Source of the DNA: Endomicrobium sp.
GTDB taxonomy: Bacteria > Elusimicrobiota > Endomicrobiia > Endomicrobiales > Endomicrobiaceae
Assembly: GCA_031286985.1 (NCBI GenBank)
Contig: JAITTL010000029.1
Coordinates: forward strand, 1-37,673
Reading direction: 5' to 3'
DNA length: 37,673 bases
Under the pieces are notes generated by a model that saw only the letters and a program-made list of their open reading frames with translations, was not told the origin of the DNA and did no database searches. The position numbers were made by a program, and so were the translations under genes. Positions 28,376-36,390 of the stretch are shown piece by piece. Each line of letters opens with the position of its first letter. Within the stretch, counting starts at the first letter, position 1.

Positions 28376-29140
28376 GTGGCATACATATATATCTCTAAAA
28401 GATTTGATGGAAATTATAAAATAATTTCTAACAGAGAAGTTCGTGCTGGTTATTTTGAACTAATAGTTAAAATTGATAATATTACTAGGTATTGTTCTCC
28501 TGGACAGTTTTTTATGATCAGTGTGCCAGAGGTTTTTTTACGTAGACCTATAAGTATTCATTACGTCAAAAAAGATTCTTTAAGTTTTTTGTATAAGGTT
28601 GTCGGTAAAGGAACAAAAATATTATCGAAAATTCAGTCTGGTACATTACAACTTTTAGGCCCTCTTGGTAACGGTTACGATTTTAAAAATTGGGAACAAT
28701 CAAGCTACACTGTTGTTGCAGGCGGTACAGGAATAGCATCTATTTATTACCTTGCAACTAAATTAACACAAAACGGTATTTTATATTATGGTGCTCGATC
28801 AGAAAGAGATTTAGTGTGTCTGGATAAGTTTAAAAAAATGAATTGGAAAGTAATAATTTCTACTGAAGATGGATCTAAAGGATATAAAGGATATATCACT
28901 GACATGCTGTTAAAAGGACTAAATGATACTACCTTATTAATTGCATGCGGGCCTACTCCTATGCTCAAAAAGGTTATACAAATTGCAAAAGTAAAATGTA
29001 TAAAAGGATTTGTTTCTCTTGAAGAGAAAATGGCATGTGGTATAGGGAATTGTCAAAGTTGTGCCGTAAAAATAAATGGTCAAATTAGGATGATTTGCAA
29101 AGATGGTCCAGTCTTTAGAATCGAAGAAGTTGAATTGTAA
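28376..29140 (+). CDS. pyrK: Dihydroorotate dehydrogenase electron-transfer subunit (PyrK)
   Basis: Iron-sulphur flavoprotein that lets PyrD pass electrons to NAD. 254 residues from GTG 28376, matching the ~256 of Bacillus PyrK. GQFFMISV and RRPISIHYV bind FAD; VVAGGTGIASIYYLA is the NAD loop; ACGIGNCQSCAVKI and a later Cys (MICKDGP) bind the 2Fe-2S cluster. The frame is open back to a TTG at 28250 inside pyrC, but the extra ~42 residues do not look like the family. GTG 28376 lacks a strong ribosome site, so the start is tentative. Immediately followed by pyrD. Confidence 0.92.
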   Translation: MAYIYISKRFDGNYKIISNREVRAGYFELIVKIDNITRYCSPGQFFMISVPEVFLRRPISIHYVKKDSLSFLYKVVGKGTKILSKIQSGTLQLLGPLGNGYDFKNWEQSSYTVVAGGTGIASIYYLATKLTQNGILYYGARSERDLVCLDKFKKMNWKVIISTEDGSKGYKGYITDMLLKGLNDTTLLIACGPTPMLKKVIQIAKVKCIKGFVSLEEKMACGIGNCQSCAVKINGQIRMICKDGPVFRIEEVEL

Positions 29141-29172
29141 CTGATGGTCAATATGTATATCTTAAGGATAAA

Positions 29173-30105
29173 ATGAAACCTGATTTGAGTATAGTTTTTG
29201 CAAATGTTAAATTCAAAAACCCAGTGCTTACAGCATCTGGAACTTTTGGCTATGGCTATGAATTAGCAGATTTGATTCCTTTGGAAAAACTTGGTGGCAT
29301 TATAACAAAAACTATTACTTTAAAACCGTGTGATGGAAACTTACAACCCAGAGTTGCCGAAGTTACATCTGGAATATTGAACAGCATAGGGTTACAAAAT
29401 ATCGGAATTAAATCTTTTATTGAAGAACCTCTTGAAAAATTAAAAAAACTTGGTGTTCCCGTAATAGTCAGTATTGCTGGGGCATCAGTTAGCGAATATG
29501 TTGAAACGGCAAAAATATTAAGCTGCCAAAATGGCATATCCGCTATAGAACTTAATTTATCTTGTCCTAACTTGGAAAAAAAAATAGTATGTCACGATTT
29601 ATCTTTAGTGCAAAATATAATAAAAGAAGTTAAAAAAATATCAAAAATTCCAGTTATTGCAAAACTTTCACCGCTTGTAACTGATATCTCTGAACTTGCA
29701 TTAGCGGCAGAAAATCAAGGAGCTGATGGTATAACACTTACAAATACTTATCCTGCAATGGCAATAGATATCAAGACCTTTAAATCTAAACTTTCTACAT
29801 TGAAAGGTGGAATGTCCGGTGCTTGTGTAAAACCTATGTCAATACGTTGCGTATACGATGCTTGGCAGAGCATTAGTATCCCTATCATAGGTTGTGGTGG
29901 GATAATGACAGGTGAAGATGCGGTTGAATTTATGCTTGCAGGTGCAACTGCTGTGAGTGTTGGGAGTTCGAGTTTGGTTTCACCTATTAATTTAATAAAA
30001 ATTATTAATGAAATTGAAGATATTATGATTAAAAAAAACATATTATCCATAAAAAATATAATAGGTATGGTAAACAAGAATGAAAAAAATAATACTTGCT
30101 CTTGA
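29173..30105 (+). CDS. pyrD: Dihydroorotate dehydrogenase, class 1B catalytic subunit
   Basis: Oxidises dihydroorotate to orotate with FMN. 310 residues. NPVLTASGTFGYG (17-29), GLQNIG, ELNLSCPNLEKK with the catalytic Cys typical of class 1 enzymes, AKLSPLVTDI, and GCGGIMTGEDAVEFMLAGATAV for FMN phosphate. Class 1B enzymes work with PyrK, which is the preceding gene; this NAD-linked form does not need respiratory quinones. AAGGAT precedes ATG 29173. Its final 26 bases overlap pyrF. Confidence 0.97.
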   Translation: MKPDLSIVFANVKFKNPVLTASGTFGYGYELADLIPLEKLGGIITKTITLKPCDGNLQPRVAEVTSGILNSIGLQNIGIKSFIEEPLEKLKKLGVPVIVSIAGASVSEYVETAKILSCQNGISAIELNLSCPNLEKKIVCHDLSLVQNIIKEVKKISKIPVIAKLSPLVTDISELALAAENQGADGITLTNTYPAMAIDIKTFKSKLSTLKGGMSGACVKPMSIRCVYDAWQSISIPIIGCGGIMTGEDAVEFMLAGATAVSVGSSSLVSPINLIKIINEIEDIMIKKNILSIKNIIGMVNKNEKNNTCS

Positions 30106-30724
30106 CATATACGATTCTCAAAAAGCTGAGAAACTTGTTAAAGATACAAACCCTTATATCGATATTTACAAAGTTGGGCCTATATTATTTTTACAAGCTG
30201 GTAAAGAAATAATAAAGATGATAAAAGATAATAAGAAAGAAGTGTTTTTGGATCTAAAATTTCACGATATACCTGCTACTGTAAAACGTTCTGTTGAATC
30301 CGCAAGAGATTTAGGAGTTTTTAGTTTAACAGTTCACTTTATTGGTGGCGAAGAAATGCTTAGATCAGCTGCATCTGTTGAAAACAGACCAAAGATTTGG
30401 GCAGTAACGGTTTTAACAAGTCAAATAGCAACTCCTGAGGAAGTAATAAGAAGAGCAATACTTTCGAAAATTTGTGAAATTGATGGTGTGGTATCATCAC
30501 CCCTTGAGGCAGCCCTCATAAAAAAGGAATGTGGTAAAGATTTTGATGTTGTTACACCTGGTATCAGACCTGTGAAGGTTAATGATGATCAAAAAAGAGT
30601 TACAACCCCAGAAATTGCTGTCGAAAATGGTGCAGATTTTATAGTTGTTGGAAGGCCAATACTAGAAGCTGAAAATCCAGCTGAAGCAGCAAAAAATATT
30701 TATGAAAGAATTGCAATAAAATGA
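30080..30724 (+). CDS. pyrF: Orotidine 5'-phosphate decarboxylase
   Basis: Final step to UMP. 214 residues. ALDIYDSQKAEKLV near the N-terminus, the catalytic FLDLKFHDIPATVKRS (Lys-x-x-Asp array), VTPGIRP, and DFIVVGRPILEAENP for phosphate binding are intact; this is the compact type. It starts 26 bases before the pyrD stop and its own stop overlaps a small open frame by four bases (ATGA). Confidence 0.97.
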   Translation: MKKIILALDIYDSQKAEKLVKDTNPYIDIYKVGPILFLQAGKEIIKMIKDNKKEVFLDLKFHDIPATVKRSVESARDLGVFSLTVHFIGGEEMLRSAASVENRPKIWAVTVLTSQIATPEEVIRRAILSKICEIDGVVSSPLEAALIKKECGKDFDVVTPGIRPVKVNDDQKRVTTPEIAVENGADFIVVGRPILEAENPAEAAKNIYERIAIK

Positions 30725-30837
30725 ATTTTTCAGTAAAAAATTCAAACAAATTGCTTAGCAGTGTATTAAAGTCAGGTCTTTTACTTCCAATAAGAAGTAT
30801 GGGGCTTGTTCGTGTGTTGATTTTTCGCCAAAAATAA
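30721..30837 (+). CDS. Possible 38-residue small protein between pyrF and pyrE
   Basis: ATG 30721 overlaps the pyrF stop as ATGA and runs 38 codons to TAA 30837, starting MNFSVKNSNKLLSSVLKSG, with a basic, hydrophobic second half. The arrangement would allow translational coupling. An AT-only-type hairpin (eight-base arms GAATTTTT/AAAAATTC, 30723-30743) overlaps its first codons. It may be a leader peptide, a small protein or a chance frame; no family is recognised. Confidence 0.25.
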   Translation: MNFSVKNSNKLLSSVLKSGLLLPIRSMGLVRVLIFRQK

Positions 30838-30856
30838 ATTTTGCTAAGGGGATTAA

Positions 30857-31435
30857 ATGGAAGAAAAGGAATTAAAAAATTTATTTGAAAAAAATATGGC
30901 ACTTTTAAGTGGACATTTCAAGCTTTCTAGTGGGTTTCATTCGGATACATATTTTCAATCTGCTTTGATTTTGCAACATCCAAAAGAAGCTGCGCGTCTT
31001 GCTTGGGCTCTTGCAAAAAAAATAAAAGAACATAATATAATAGTTGATGTTGTAGCGTCTCCTGCATTAGGTGGCGTTGTTATAGGGCATGAAGTAGCAA
31101 GAGCGTTTGACGTACGTGCAATTTTTTTAGAAAGAATTGATGAAAAAATGTCTTTGAGAAGAGGTTTTTCAGTTAACAAAGGAGAAAAAATTTTAGTTGT
31201 TGAAGACGTTATAACAACAGGGCTTTCTACAAGAGAAGTTATAAATTCACTTAAACTATTTGATGTTGAAATTGTTGCTATAGCGTCACTTGTTGATAGG
31301 AGTGCAGAAAAAATTGATTTTGGAATACCAAAATTTTCTCTTCTAAGTCTTAATATAAAAAATTATAAAGCACAAGAGTGTCCTATGTGTAAGAAGGGTA
31401 ATAATATAGTGGTAAAGCCAGGTAGTAGAAAGTAG
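30857..31435 (+). CDS. pyrE: Orotate phosphoribosyltransferase
   Basis: Joins orotate and PRPP to give OMP. 192 residues. The SSGFHSDTYFQSA orotate-binding region, ASPALGGVVIGHEVARAF, and the PRPP loop ILVVEDVITTGLSTREVI are all present. The C-terminal ECPMCKKG C-x-x-C is an unusual touch for a short PyrE and could bind a metal. A good ribosome site (AAGGGG) precedes ATG. It is the last gene of the operon and a new promoter follows. No clear terminator is seen after it. Confidence 0.95.
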   Translation: MEEKELKNLFEKNMALLSGHFKLSSGFHSDTYFQSALILQHPKEAARLAWALAKKIKEHNIIVDVVASPALGGVVIGHEVARAFDVRAIFLERIDEKMSLRRGFSVNKGEKILVVEDVITTGLSTREVINSLKLFDVEIVAIASLVDRSAEKIDFGIPKFSLLSLNIKNYKAQECPMCKKGNNIVVKPGSRK

Positions 31436-31448
31436 CGCTTATAATTGG

Positions 31449-31477
31449 TTGTTTTATGGAATAAACAAATTTATACA
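31449..31477 (+). promoter_or_regulatory. Possible promoter for gltS
   Basis: TTGTTT (31449-31454), 17 bases, TATACA (31472-31477), about 58 bases before the gltS start. Moderate matches to the -35 and -10 consensus. Confidence 0.45.
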
Positions 31478-31535
31478 GCGTTTATTAAGTTAACAACCCG
31501 TAAAATATAAAGTGGAAATCTAGTGGAGAATTAAA

Positions 31536-32822
31536 ATGGATGGTTTATGGACTTTAAATTTTAATATGGTGCAAACGATCGCTTTAGGGGTAGTCATGTA
31601 TTATTTTGGAATTTTTGTTAGAAATAAGATCCGGTTTTTGGTAAAGTTATCGATTCCTGCATCTGTAATTGGAGGTTTTGCTATTGTATTTTTGACAACA
31701 TTTTTACAATCACAAAACATTGCAATTTTTCATTTTGATATGACTTTGCAAAAACTGTTAATGATTACATTTTTTTGCACGGTTGGAATGAATGCTAGCT
31801 ATAAACTTCTAAAAAACGATAGTTTATTGGTAGCCGCTTTTTGGGGTATTTGCATCGTAGCAGCTATTTTTCAAAATGTTGTAGGAATATTTTTCTCTAA
31901 GCTTTTTGGAATAAATCCTCTTATGGGGATTATTTGCGGTTCTGTTTCTATGATGGGAGGATTGGGGACTGCTACAGGTTTTGGGACAGTTTTTGAAAAA
32001 ACATTGGGCGTCGATGGAGCAATGACCATGGGTATGGCATGTGCTACGTTAGGTCTGATTATAGGATCAGCACTTGGTGGACCATTGGCAGAGTGGATTA
32101 TTAAAAAACGTAAAATAGCTACCCCTCACTCAGAATTTCTTAACCAATTTAAAAGTAACACAAACGATCAATCTTCTGAATACGAAGAACTTGGAGCACT
32201 CGTTCAGAAAGAAGGAAAATTCATTTTGTCTCACAAAGAAACAGAAGATTTTGTCAGTGGCCCTCATTTGATGAAAAGTTTATCCTTGGTTTTGGTTACT
32301 ATGGGTTTAGGCATGGCAATTAGTTATTATCTTGATACGATCGGAATTATATTGCCTAATTATCTAGTTGTGCTGAGCGTGGCGGTGTTATTTCGCAATA
32401 TTAGCGATGTTTCTAGACTGTTTAAGATAGACACCAAAGCGATAGGAATGATTTCTGATATATCTCTTGCCATTTTTGTTACTGTGGCTATAAGTACCCT
32501 AAATTTAAAACAATTAACATACTTGGGAATGCCAGTTTTGTTCATAGTTGTAACTCAAATAATTCTAACGCTTGCAATGGCATATTCTTTTGTCTTTTTA
32601 TTGTTTGGTAAAAATTATGAATCTGCTGTTATGGCTGCCGGATTTGTAGGGTTTGGGTTAGGAGCAACTCCAAATGCTTTAACAAATATGCAAACTGTAT
32701 CGGCAAAACATGGAATTGCTGTTAAAGCTTTTTTTGTGGTTCCCATAGTAAGTGCATTTTTAATCGATTTCGTAAATGCAGCGCTTATTATGTTTTTTGC
32801 AGGTATATTTAAAAATAGTTGA
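31536..32822 (+). CDS. gltS: Sodium/glutamate symporter (GltS family)
   Basis: Inner-membrane Na+-driven glutamate importer, 428 residues with about ten hydrophobic segments. GltS-typical features: LSIPASVIGGF in the first half, the pore loop SMMGGLGTATGFGTVFE (~138-154), an acidic cytoplasmic linker (~205-245), and the second inverted-repeat loop GFGLGATPNALTNMQTVS near the C-terminus. GGAG lies seven bases before ATG. Its position between pyrimidine and purine genes fits a role supplying the glutamate/glutamine pool used by PurF and PyrG. That functional link is inference. Confidence 0.93.
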   Translation: MDGLWTLNFNMVQTIALGVVMYYFGIFVRNKIRFLVKLSIPASVIGGFAIVFLTTFLQSQNIAIFHFDMTLQKLLMITFFCTVGMNASYKLLKNDSLLVAAFWGICIVAAIFQNVVGIFFSKLFGINPLMGIICGSVSMMGGLGTATGFGTVFEKTLGVDGAMTMGMACATLGLIIGSALGGPLAEWIIKKRKIATPHSEFLNQFKSNTNDQSSEYEELGALVQKEGKFILSHKETEDFVSGPHLMKSLSLVLVTMGLGMAISYYLDTIGIILPNYLVVLSVAVLFRNISDVSRLFKIDTKAIGMISDISLAIFVTVAISTLNLKQLTYLGMPVLFIVVTQIILTLAMAYSFVFLLFGKNYESAVMAAGFVGFGLGATPNALTNMQTVSAKHGIAVKAFFVVPIVSAFLIDFVNAALIMFFAGIFKNS

Positions 32823-32895
32823 GTTTTGCAGATTTATACAGGTAGCGCATAGGTTTGAAAATCTTTATTTGATTTTAAGTATAGGAGATGATTAA

Positions 32896-33858
32896 GTGTC
32901 TATTTCGTATAAAAAGGCTGGGGTAAATATCAAAGCTGGTAACAAACTTGTGCAACAACTGAAGAAGCAATTTTCAAAAATAGGTGGTTTTGGTGGACTG
33001 TTTCCGATTGATGGCACAAAATACAATCTTGTCAGTTCTGCTGATGGAGTTGGGACAAAGCTCAAGATAGCTTTCCTTGTAAATAAACATAATACCGTTG
33101 GTATAGATCTTGTCGCTATGAATGTAAATGATTTGGTATGTGTTGGTGCAAAACCTTTGTTTTTTTTAGATTATTTTGCCTGTGGTAAACTAAATATAAG
33201 CCAAGCAAAACAAGTTATTAAAGGTATAGCTAAAGGATGTGCCATGTCTAGTTCTCAGCTTATCGGAGGAGAAACAGCTGAAATGCCTGGATTTTATAAA
33301 AATGGTGAATATGATTTGGCTGGATTTTCAGTTGGTATAATTGAAAAAGGGAAAGAAATTGATGGTGTAAAAATAAAGCCGAGGGATATGATAATAGGGT
33401 TGCCATCAAGTGGTCCACATTCAAATGGTTATTCTCTTATAAGGAAAGTTTTTTCAAATATTGAATTAAAAAAATATTCTAAACAGTTACTTGCTCCAAC
33501 AAAGATCTACGTTAAAGAAGTACTTGCAGCAATTGCAAAATTCAATTTTAAAAAACAAAACATAGTTGGAATTGCACATATCACTGGAGGCAGCTTTTAC
33601 GATAAAATAACAAGAATTTTGCCAAGTGGTACAAGCGTTGTAATTGAAAAAAATTCATGGAAAGTGCCTGAGATTTTTGAATTGATTCAAAAAAAAGGGA
33701 ATATTTCTCAAGGGGATATGTATAGAACACTTAATATGGGAATAGGAATGGTCTTAATTGTTCGTTGTGAGGTTGCTTTACATATAAAAAATTTTTTTAA
33801 GAGTGCTAAGATAATAGGATATGTCAAAAAGGGAGAAAGGGATGTTACATTTGTATAA
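32896..33858 (+). CDS. purM: Phosphoribosylformylglycinamidine cyclo-ligase
   Basis: Makes AIR from FGAM with ATP. 320 residues. GGFGGLFPIDG, SADGVGTKLKIAF (ATP/phosphate), GIDLVAMNVNDLVCVGAKPLFFLDYFA, GGETAEMPGFY, and LPSSGPHSNGYSLIRK are diagnostic. GTG 32896 has GGAG eight bases upstream. The family is commonly ~340 residues, so this is slightly short, mainly at the C-terminus. Its product is used by PurE. Confidence 0.96.
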   Translation: MSISYKKAGVNIKAGNKLVQQLKKQFSKIGGFGGLFPIDGTKYNLVSSADGVGTKLKIAFLVNKHNTVGIDLVAMNVNDLVCVGAKPLFFLDYFACGKLNISQAKQVIKGIAKGCAMSSSQLIGGETAEMPGFYKNGEYDLAGFSVGIIEKGKEIDGVKIKPRDMIIGLPSSGPHSNGYSLIRKVFSNIELKKYSKQLLAPTKIYVKEVLAAIAKFNFKKQNIVGIAHITGGSFYDKITRILPSGTSVVIEKNSWKVPEIFELIQKKGNISQGDMYRTLNMGIGMVLIVRCEVALHIKNFFKSAKIIGYVKKGERDVTFV

Positions 33859-34050
33859 AATTTACGAGTTAAAGATATTGTTAAGTTTTACAATCAATCA
33901 AAGTTCAAATTTTGTTGATGCGTGTATGTAGAACAATTCAAAAAACAAAAAGAAGATTTAATGTCAGCTTTTGTTCTCAAAAAAATGTTTCAAGGAAATT
34001 TCATAATTGAAGGTTTGGCGACATAATAAAATATGCATGATATGGTTTTT

Positions 34051-34644
34051 ATGAAAAAACTTGCAATATTAGTATCAGGAAGTGGCTCTAACATGCAATC
34101 CATAATAGATTCTACAAAACATGGAATCTTAGAAGGTTTTGCGCAAGTTGTTTTAGTTATTTCTAGTAATTCAAATGCCTATGCTATTGAACGTGCAAAA
34201 CGTGAAAACATAAGAACTCTCTGCGTGGAAAGGAAAAATTTTAAAGATGAAAAATCTTTCAACGATGCAATGCTTAAAAATTTACAAAACGAAGGGGCTG
34301 ATATCATTTGCCTTGCTGGTTATACGAGAATGATTGGGTATGGGATAATAAAAGCTTACCCAGATAGAATTCTAAATATGCATCCTGCTCTTTTGCCAAA
34401 ATTCGGTGGAAAAGGAATGTATGGATATCACGTGCATGAAGCTGTTGTAAAAGCTAAAGAACAAGAATCAGGAGCAACTGTGCATTTTGTAGAAAAAGAA
34501 TATGATACAGGTGAGATAATTATGCAGCAAGCGATTGTGATCCTTGATAAGGATACACCTCAAGATGTTGCACAAAAAGTTTTAGCTGTAGAACATCAAA
34601 TATATCCAAAAGCAATAAAAAAAGTTATTAAAAATTTAAAATAG
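34051..34644 (+). CDS. purN: Phosphoribosylglycinamide formyltransferase (folate-dependent)
   Basis: Formylates GAR using 10-formyltetrahydrofolate. 197 residues from ATG 34051, which gives the family start MKKLAILVSGSGSNMQSII; ATG 34033 and 34042 are in frame and none has a good ribosome site. ICLAGYTRMIG, ILNMHPALLP with catalytic Asn and His, GATVHFVEKEYDTGEII with the catalytic Asp. It depends on folate, consistent with the pabBC fusion in the same window. purB starts nine bases after it. In the 192 bases upstream I see only very short frames. Confidence 0.95.
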   Translation: MKKLAILVSGSGSNMQSIIDSTKHGILEGFAQVVLVISSNSNAYAIERAKRENIRTLCVERKNFKDEKSFNDAMLKNLQNEGADIICLAGYTRMIGYGIIKAYPDRILNMHPALLPKFGGKGMYGYHVHEAVVKAKEQESGATVHFVEKEYDTGEIIMQQAIVILDKDTPQDVAQKVLAVEHQIYPKAIKKVIKNLK

Positions 34645-34652
34645 GGGTTAAG

Positions 34653-35960
34653 ATGATACCGCGTTATACAAATCCTGAAATGGCTGTAATTTGGTCAGAC
34701 GAAAACAGGTTTAAAAAAATGCTCGAAGTAGAAATTTTTGCTGCTGAAGCCATGTCAAAACTTGGAACTGTTCCTAAAAAGGCAATAGAAACGATAAAGA
34801 AAAAAGCAAAAATTAATGTTGAAAAAATTTACAAAATTGAACATACCGTAAAGCACGATGTAATAGCTTTTTTAACTGCGGTTGTGGAAACTATCGGGCC
34901 TGATGGGAGATTTCTGCATTTAGGCATGACTTCTTCTGATGTTTTAGATACTGCCACAGGATCTCAATTGAGACAGTCAACAAAATTGCTTATCGAGGAA
35001 ACAAAAAAATTATCTGTCATAGTGATCAAATTAGCAAAAAAACATAAAATGACGCCTATGATGGGTAGAACCCACGGCATTCATGCGGAACCAATAACCT
35101 TTGGTTTAAAGGCAGCTTCTTGGTATTGCGAAATTATAAGATCTTTAGATAGACTTAAATTTGCTTTAAAAACTGTAAGCTATGGTAAAATTTCTGGAGC
35201 TGTAGGTACTATGGCACATTTGGATCCAAGTGTTGAAAAATATGTATGCAAAAAAATGGAGCTGATCCCAGAACCTGTATCAACCCAAATTATTCCTCGT
35301 GATAGACACTCAATTTATTGTTCTACGCTTGCCCACGTTGGCACAAGCTTGGAGAGAATTGCTACTGAAATAAGACATTTACAGAAAACTGAAGTTGCAG
35401 AAGTGGAAGAATCTTTTACAAAAGGGCAAAAAGGGTCATCTGCAATGCCTCACAAAAAAAATCCTATAGTTTCTGAAAACATATGCGGACTTGCAAGACT
35501 TCTTAGAGGGTATGCAACAACTGCAATGGAAAACATTGCTCTGTGGCATGAACGTGATATAAGCCACTCATCTACAGAAAGAATCATCCTTCCTGACGCA
35601 TCCATAATTTTGCATTATATGCTTGTGCGAATGCAAAATTTGTTGGCAGATCTTAATATTTATCCCAAGAATATGCAGATAAATATCGATAAAACAAAAG
35701 ATATTATTTTTTCCGGCACGATACTACTTTCTCTAATTGACAAAGGACTATCCAGAGAAAGTGCATATGCAGTGGTGCAAGCTATTGCTTTTGATGCAAA
35801 AGCCAATCAAATATCTCTTGAAGCTGCTTGTTTAAAAAATTTAGATGTAACGAAATATTTAACTGTAGCAAAAATAAGAAAAGATTGTGACATAAAGTCC
35901 CAATTTAAAAACGTAGATTATATATTTAACCGTGCGTTCAAAAAAAGTAAGATTTTGTAG
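34653..35960 (+). CDS. purB: Adenylosuccinate lyase
   Basis: Acts twice in purine synthesis: release of fumarate from SAICAR and from adenylosuccinate. 435 residues. HLGMTSSDVLDTATG, GRTHGIHAEPITFGLK with a catalytic His, and the fumarase-superfamily signature KGSSAMPHKKNPI are intact. A strong AGGGG ribosome site precedes ATG. It ends a purM-purN-purB run. The last codons overlap a TTTTGTAGAATC stretch that resembles the -10 regions of other promoters in the window, without a good -35. Confidence 0.98.
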   Translation: MIPRYTNPEMAVIWSDENRFKKMLEVEIFAAEAMSKLGTVPKKAIETIKKKAKINVEKIYKIEHTVKHDVIAFLTAVVETIGPDGRFLHLGMTSSDVLDTATGSQLRQSTKLLIEETKKLSVIVIKLAKKHKMTPMMGRTHGIHAEPITFGLKAASWYCEIIRSLDRLKFALKTVSYGKISGAVGTMAHLDPSVEKYVCKKMELIPEPVSTQIIPRDRHSIYCSTLAHVGTSLERIATEIRHLQKTEVAEVEESFTKGQKGSSAMPHKKNPIVSENICGLARLLRGYATTAMENIALWHERDISHSSTERIILPDASIILHYMLVRMQNLLADLNIYPKNMQINIDKTKDIIFSGTILLSLIDKGLSRESAYAVVQAIAFDAKANQISLEAACLKNLDVTKYLTVAKIRKDCDIKSQFKNVDYIFNRAFKKSKIL

Positions 35961-36390
35961 AATCCCAAAATTCAAATTGTAAATATTCTAGTATTGCACT
36001 AACATCTTGAAAGGACTTTGGCGTAACATATATTTATGATATGTGTTGTTTTGGAAGTGTGATATATGCAGTGTCCTGATCTGATAAACAGTGACAACAA
36101 AGCATCATCAATTCCTGGTTGCTTACCATATTTATTTCGTGAAGCTGTATGTTTTACCACTTTATTCCATTAAGCTCTAAACTTCTTTACTACTTGAAAT
36201 GTACAAATCGTAGATGAAAAAATAAAAAGAATCACGAAATAAATACATTTGAGATCTTTTTTTACTTTACGAGAATGGGAACGTCTGTAACTGACCCTAA
36301 CGATCTATTTTGCCTTTAACAGCATTTTTGCTAGAATCAGTGCGCTTTGAAATCAGAGAGCTCATCGGTTTTGTAAACTAGGGAGGAAGT
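35961..36390. other. Non-coding gap before the CDPS-kinase fusion gene
   Basis: About 430 bases. On the minus strand there is an open frame of 56 codons (36169 down to 35999) containing KHTASRNKYGKQPGIDDALL, with GTG 36160 as the only start and no recognisable family; it may be a remnant. The right end holds the promoter at 36310-36337 and the gene's ribosome site. No tRNA, transposon end or terminator hairpin was found. Confidence 0.4.
36310..36337 (+). promoter_or_regulatory. Promoter of the CDPS-PAS-kinase gene (extended -10)
   Basis: TTGCCT (36310-36315), 16 bases, TAGAAT (36332-36337) preceded by TGC, an extended -10 element. It lies about 55 bases before ATG 36391. Confidence 0.6.

Noticed and set aside
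33961-34026. 21-codon frame between purM and purN
   Set aside because: Very short, no recognisable family and no conserved features.
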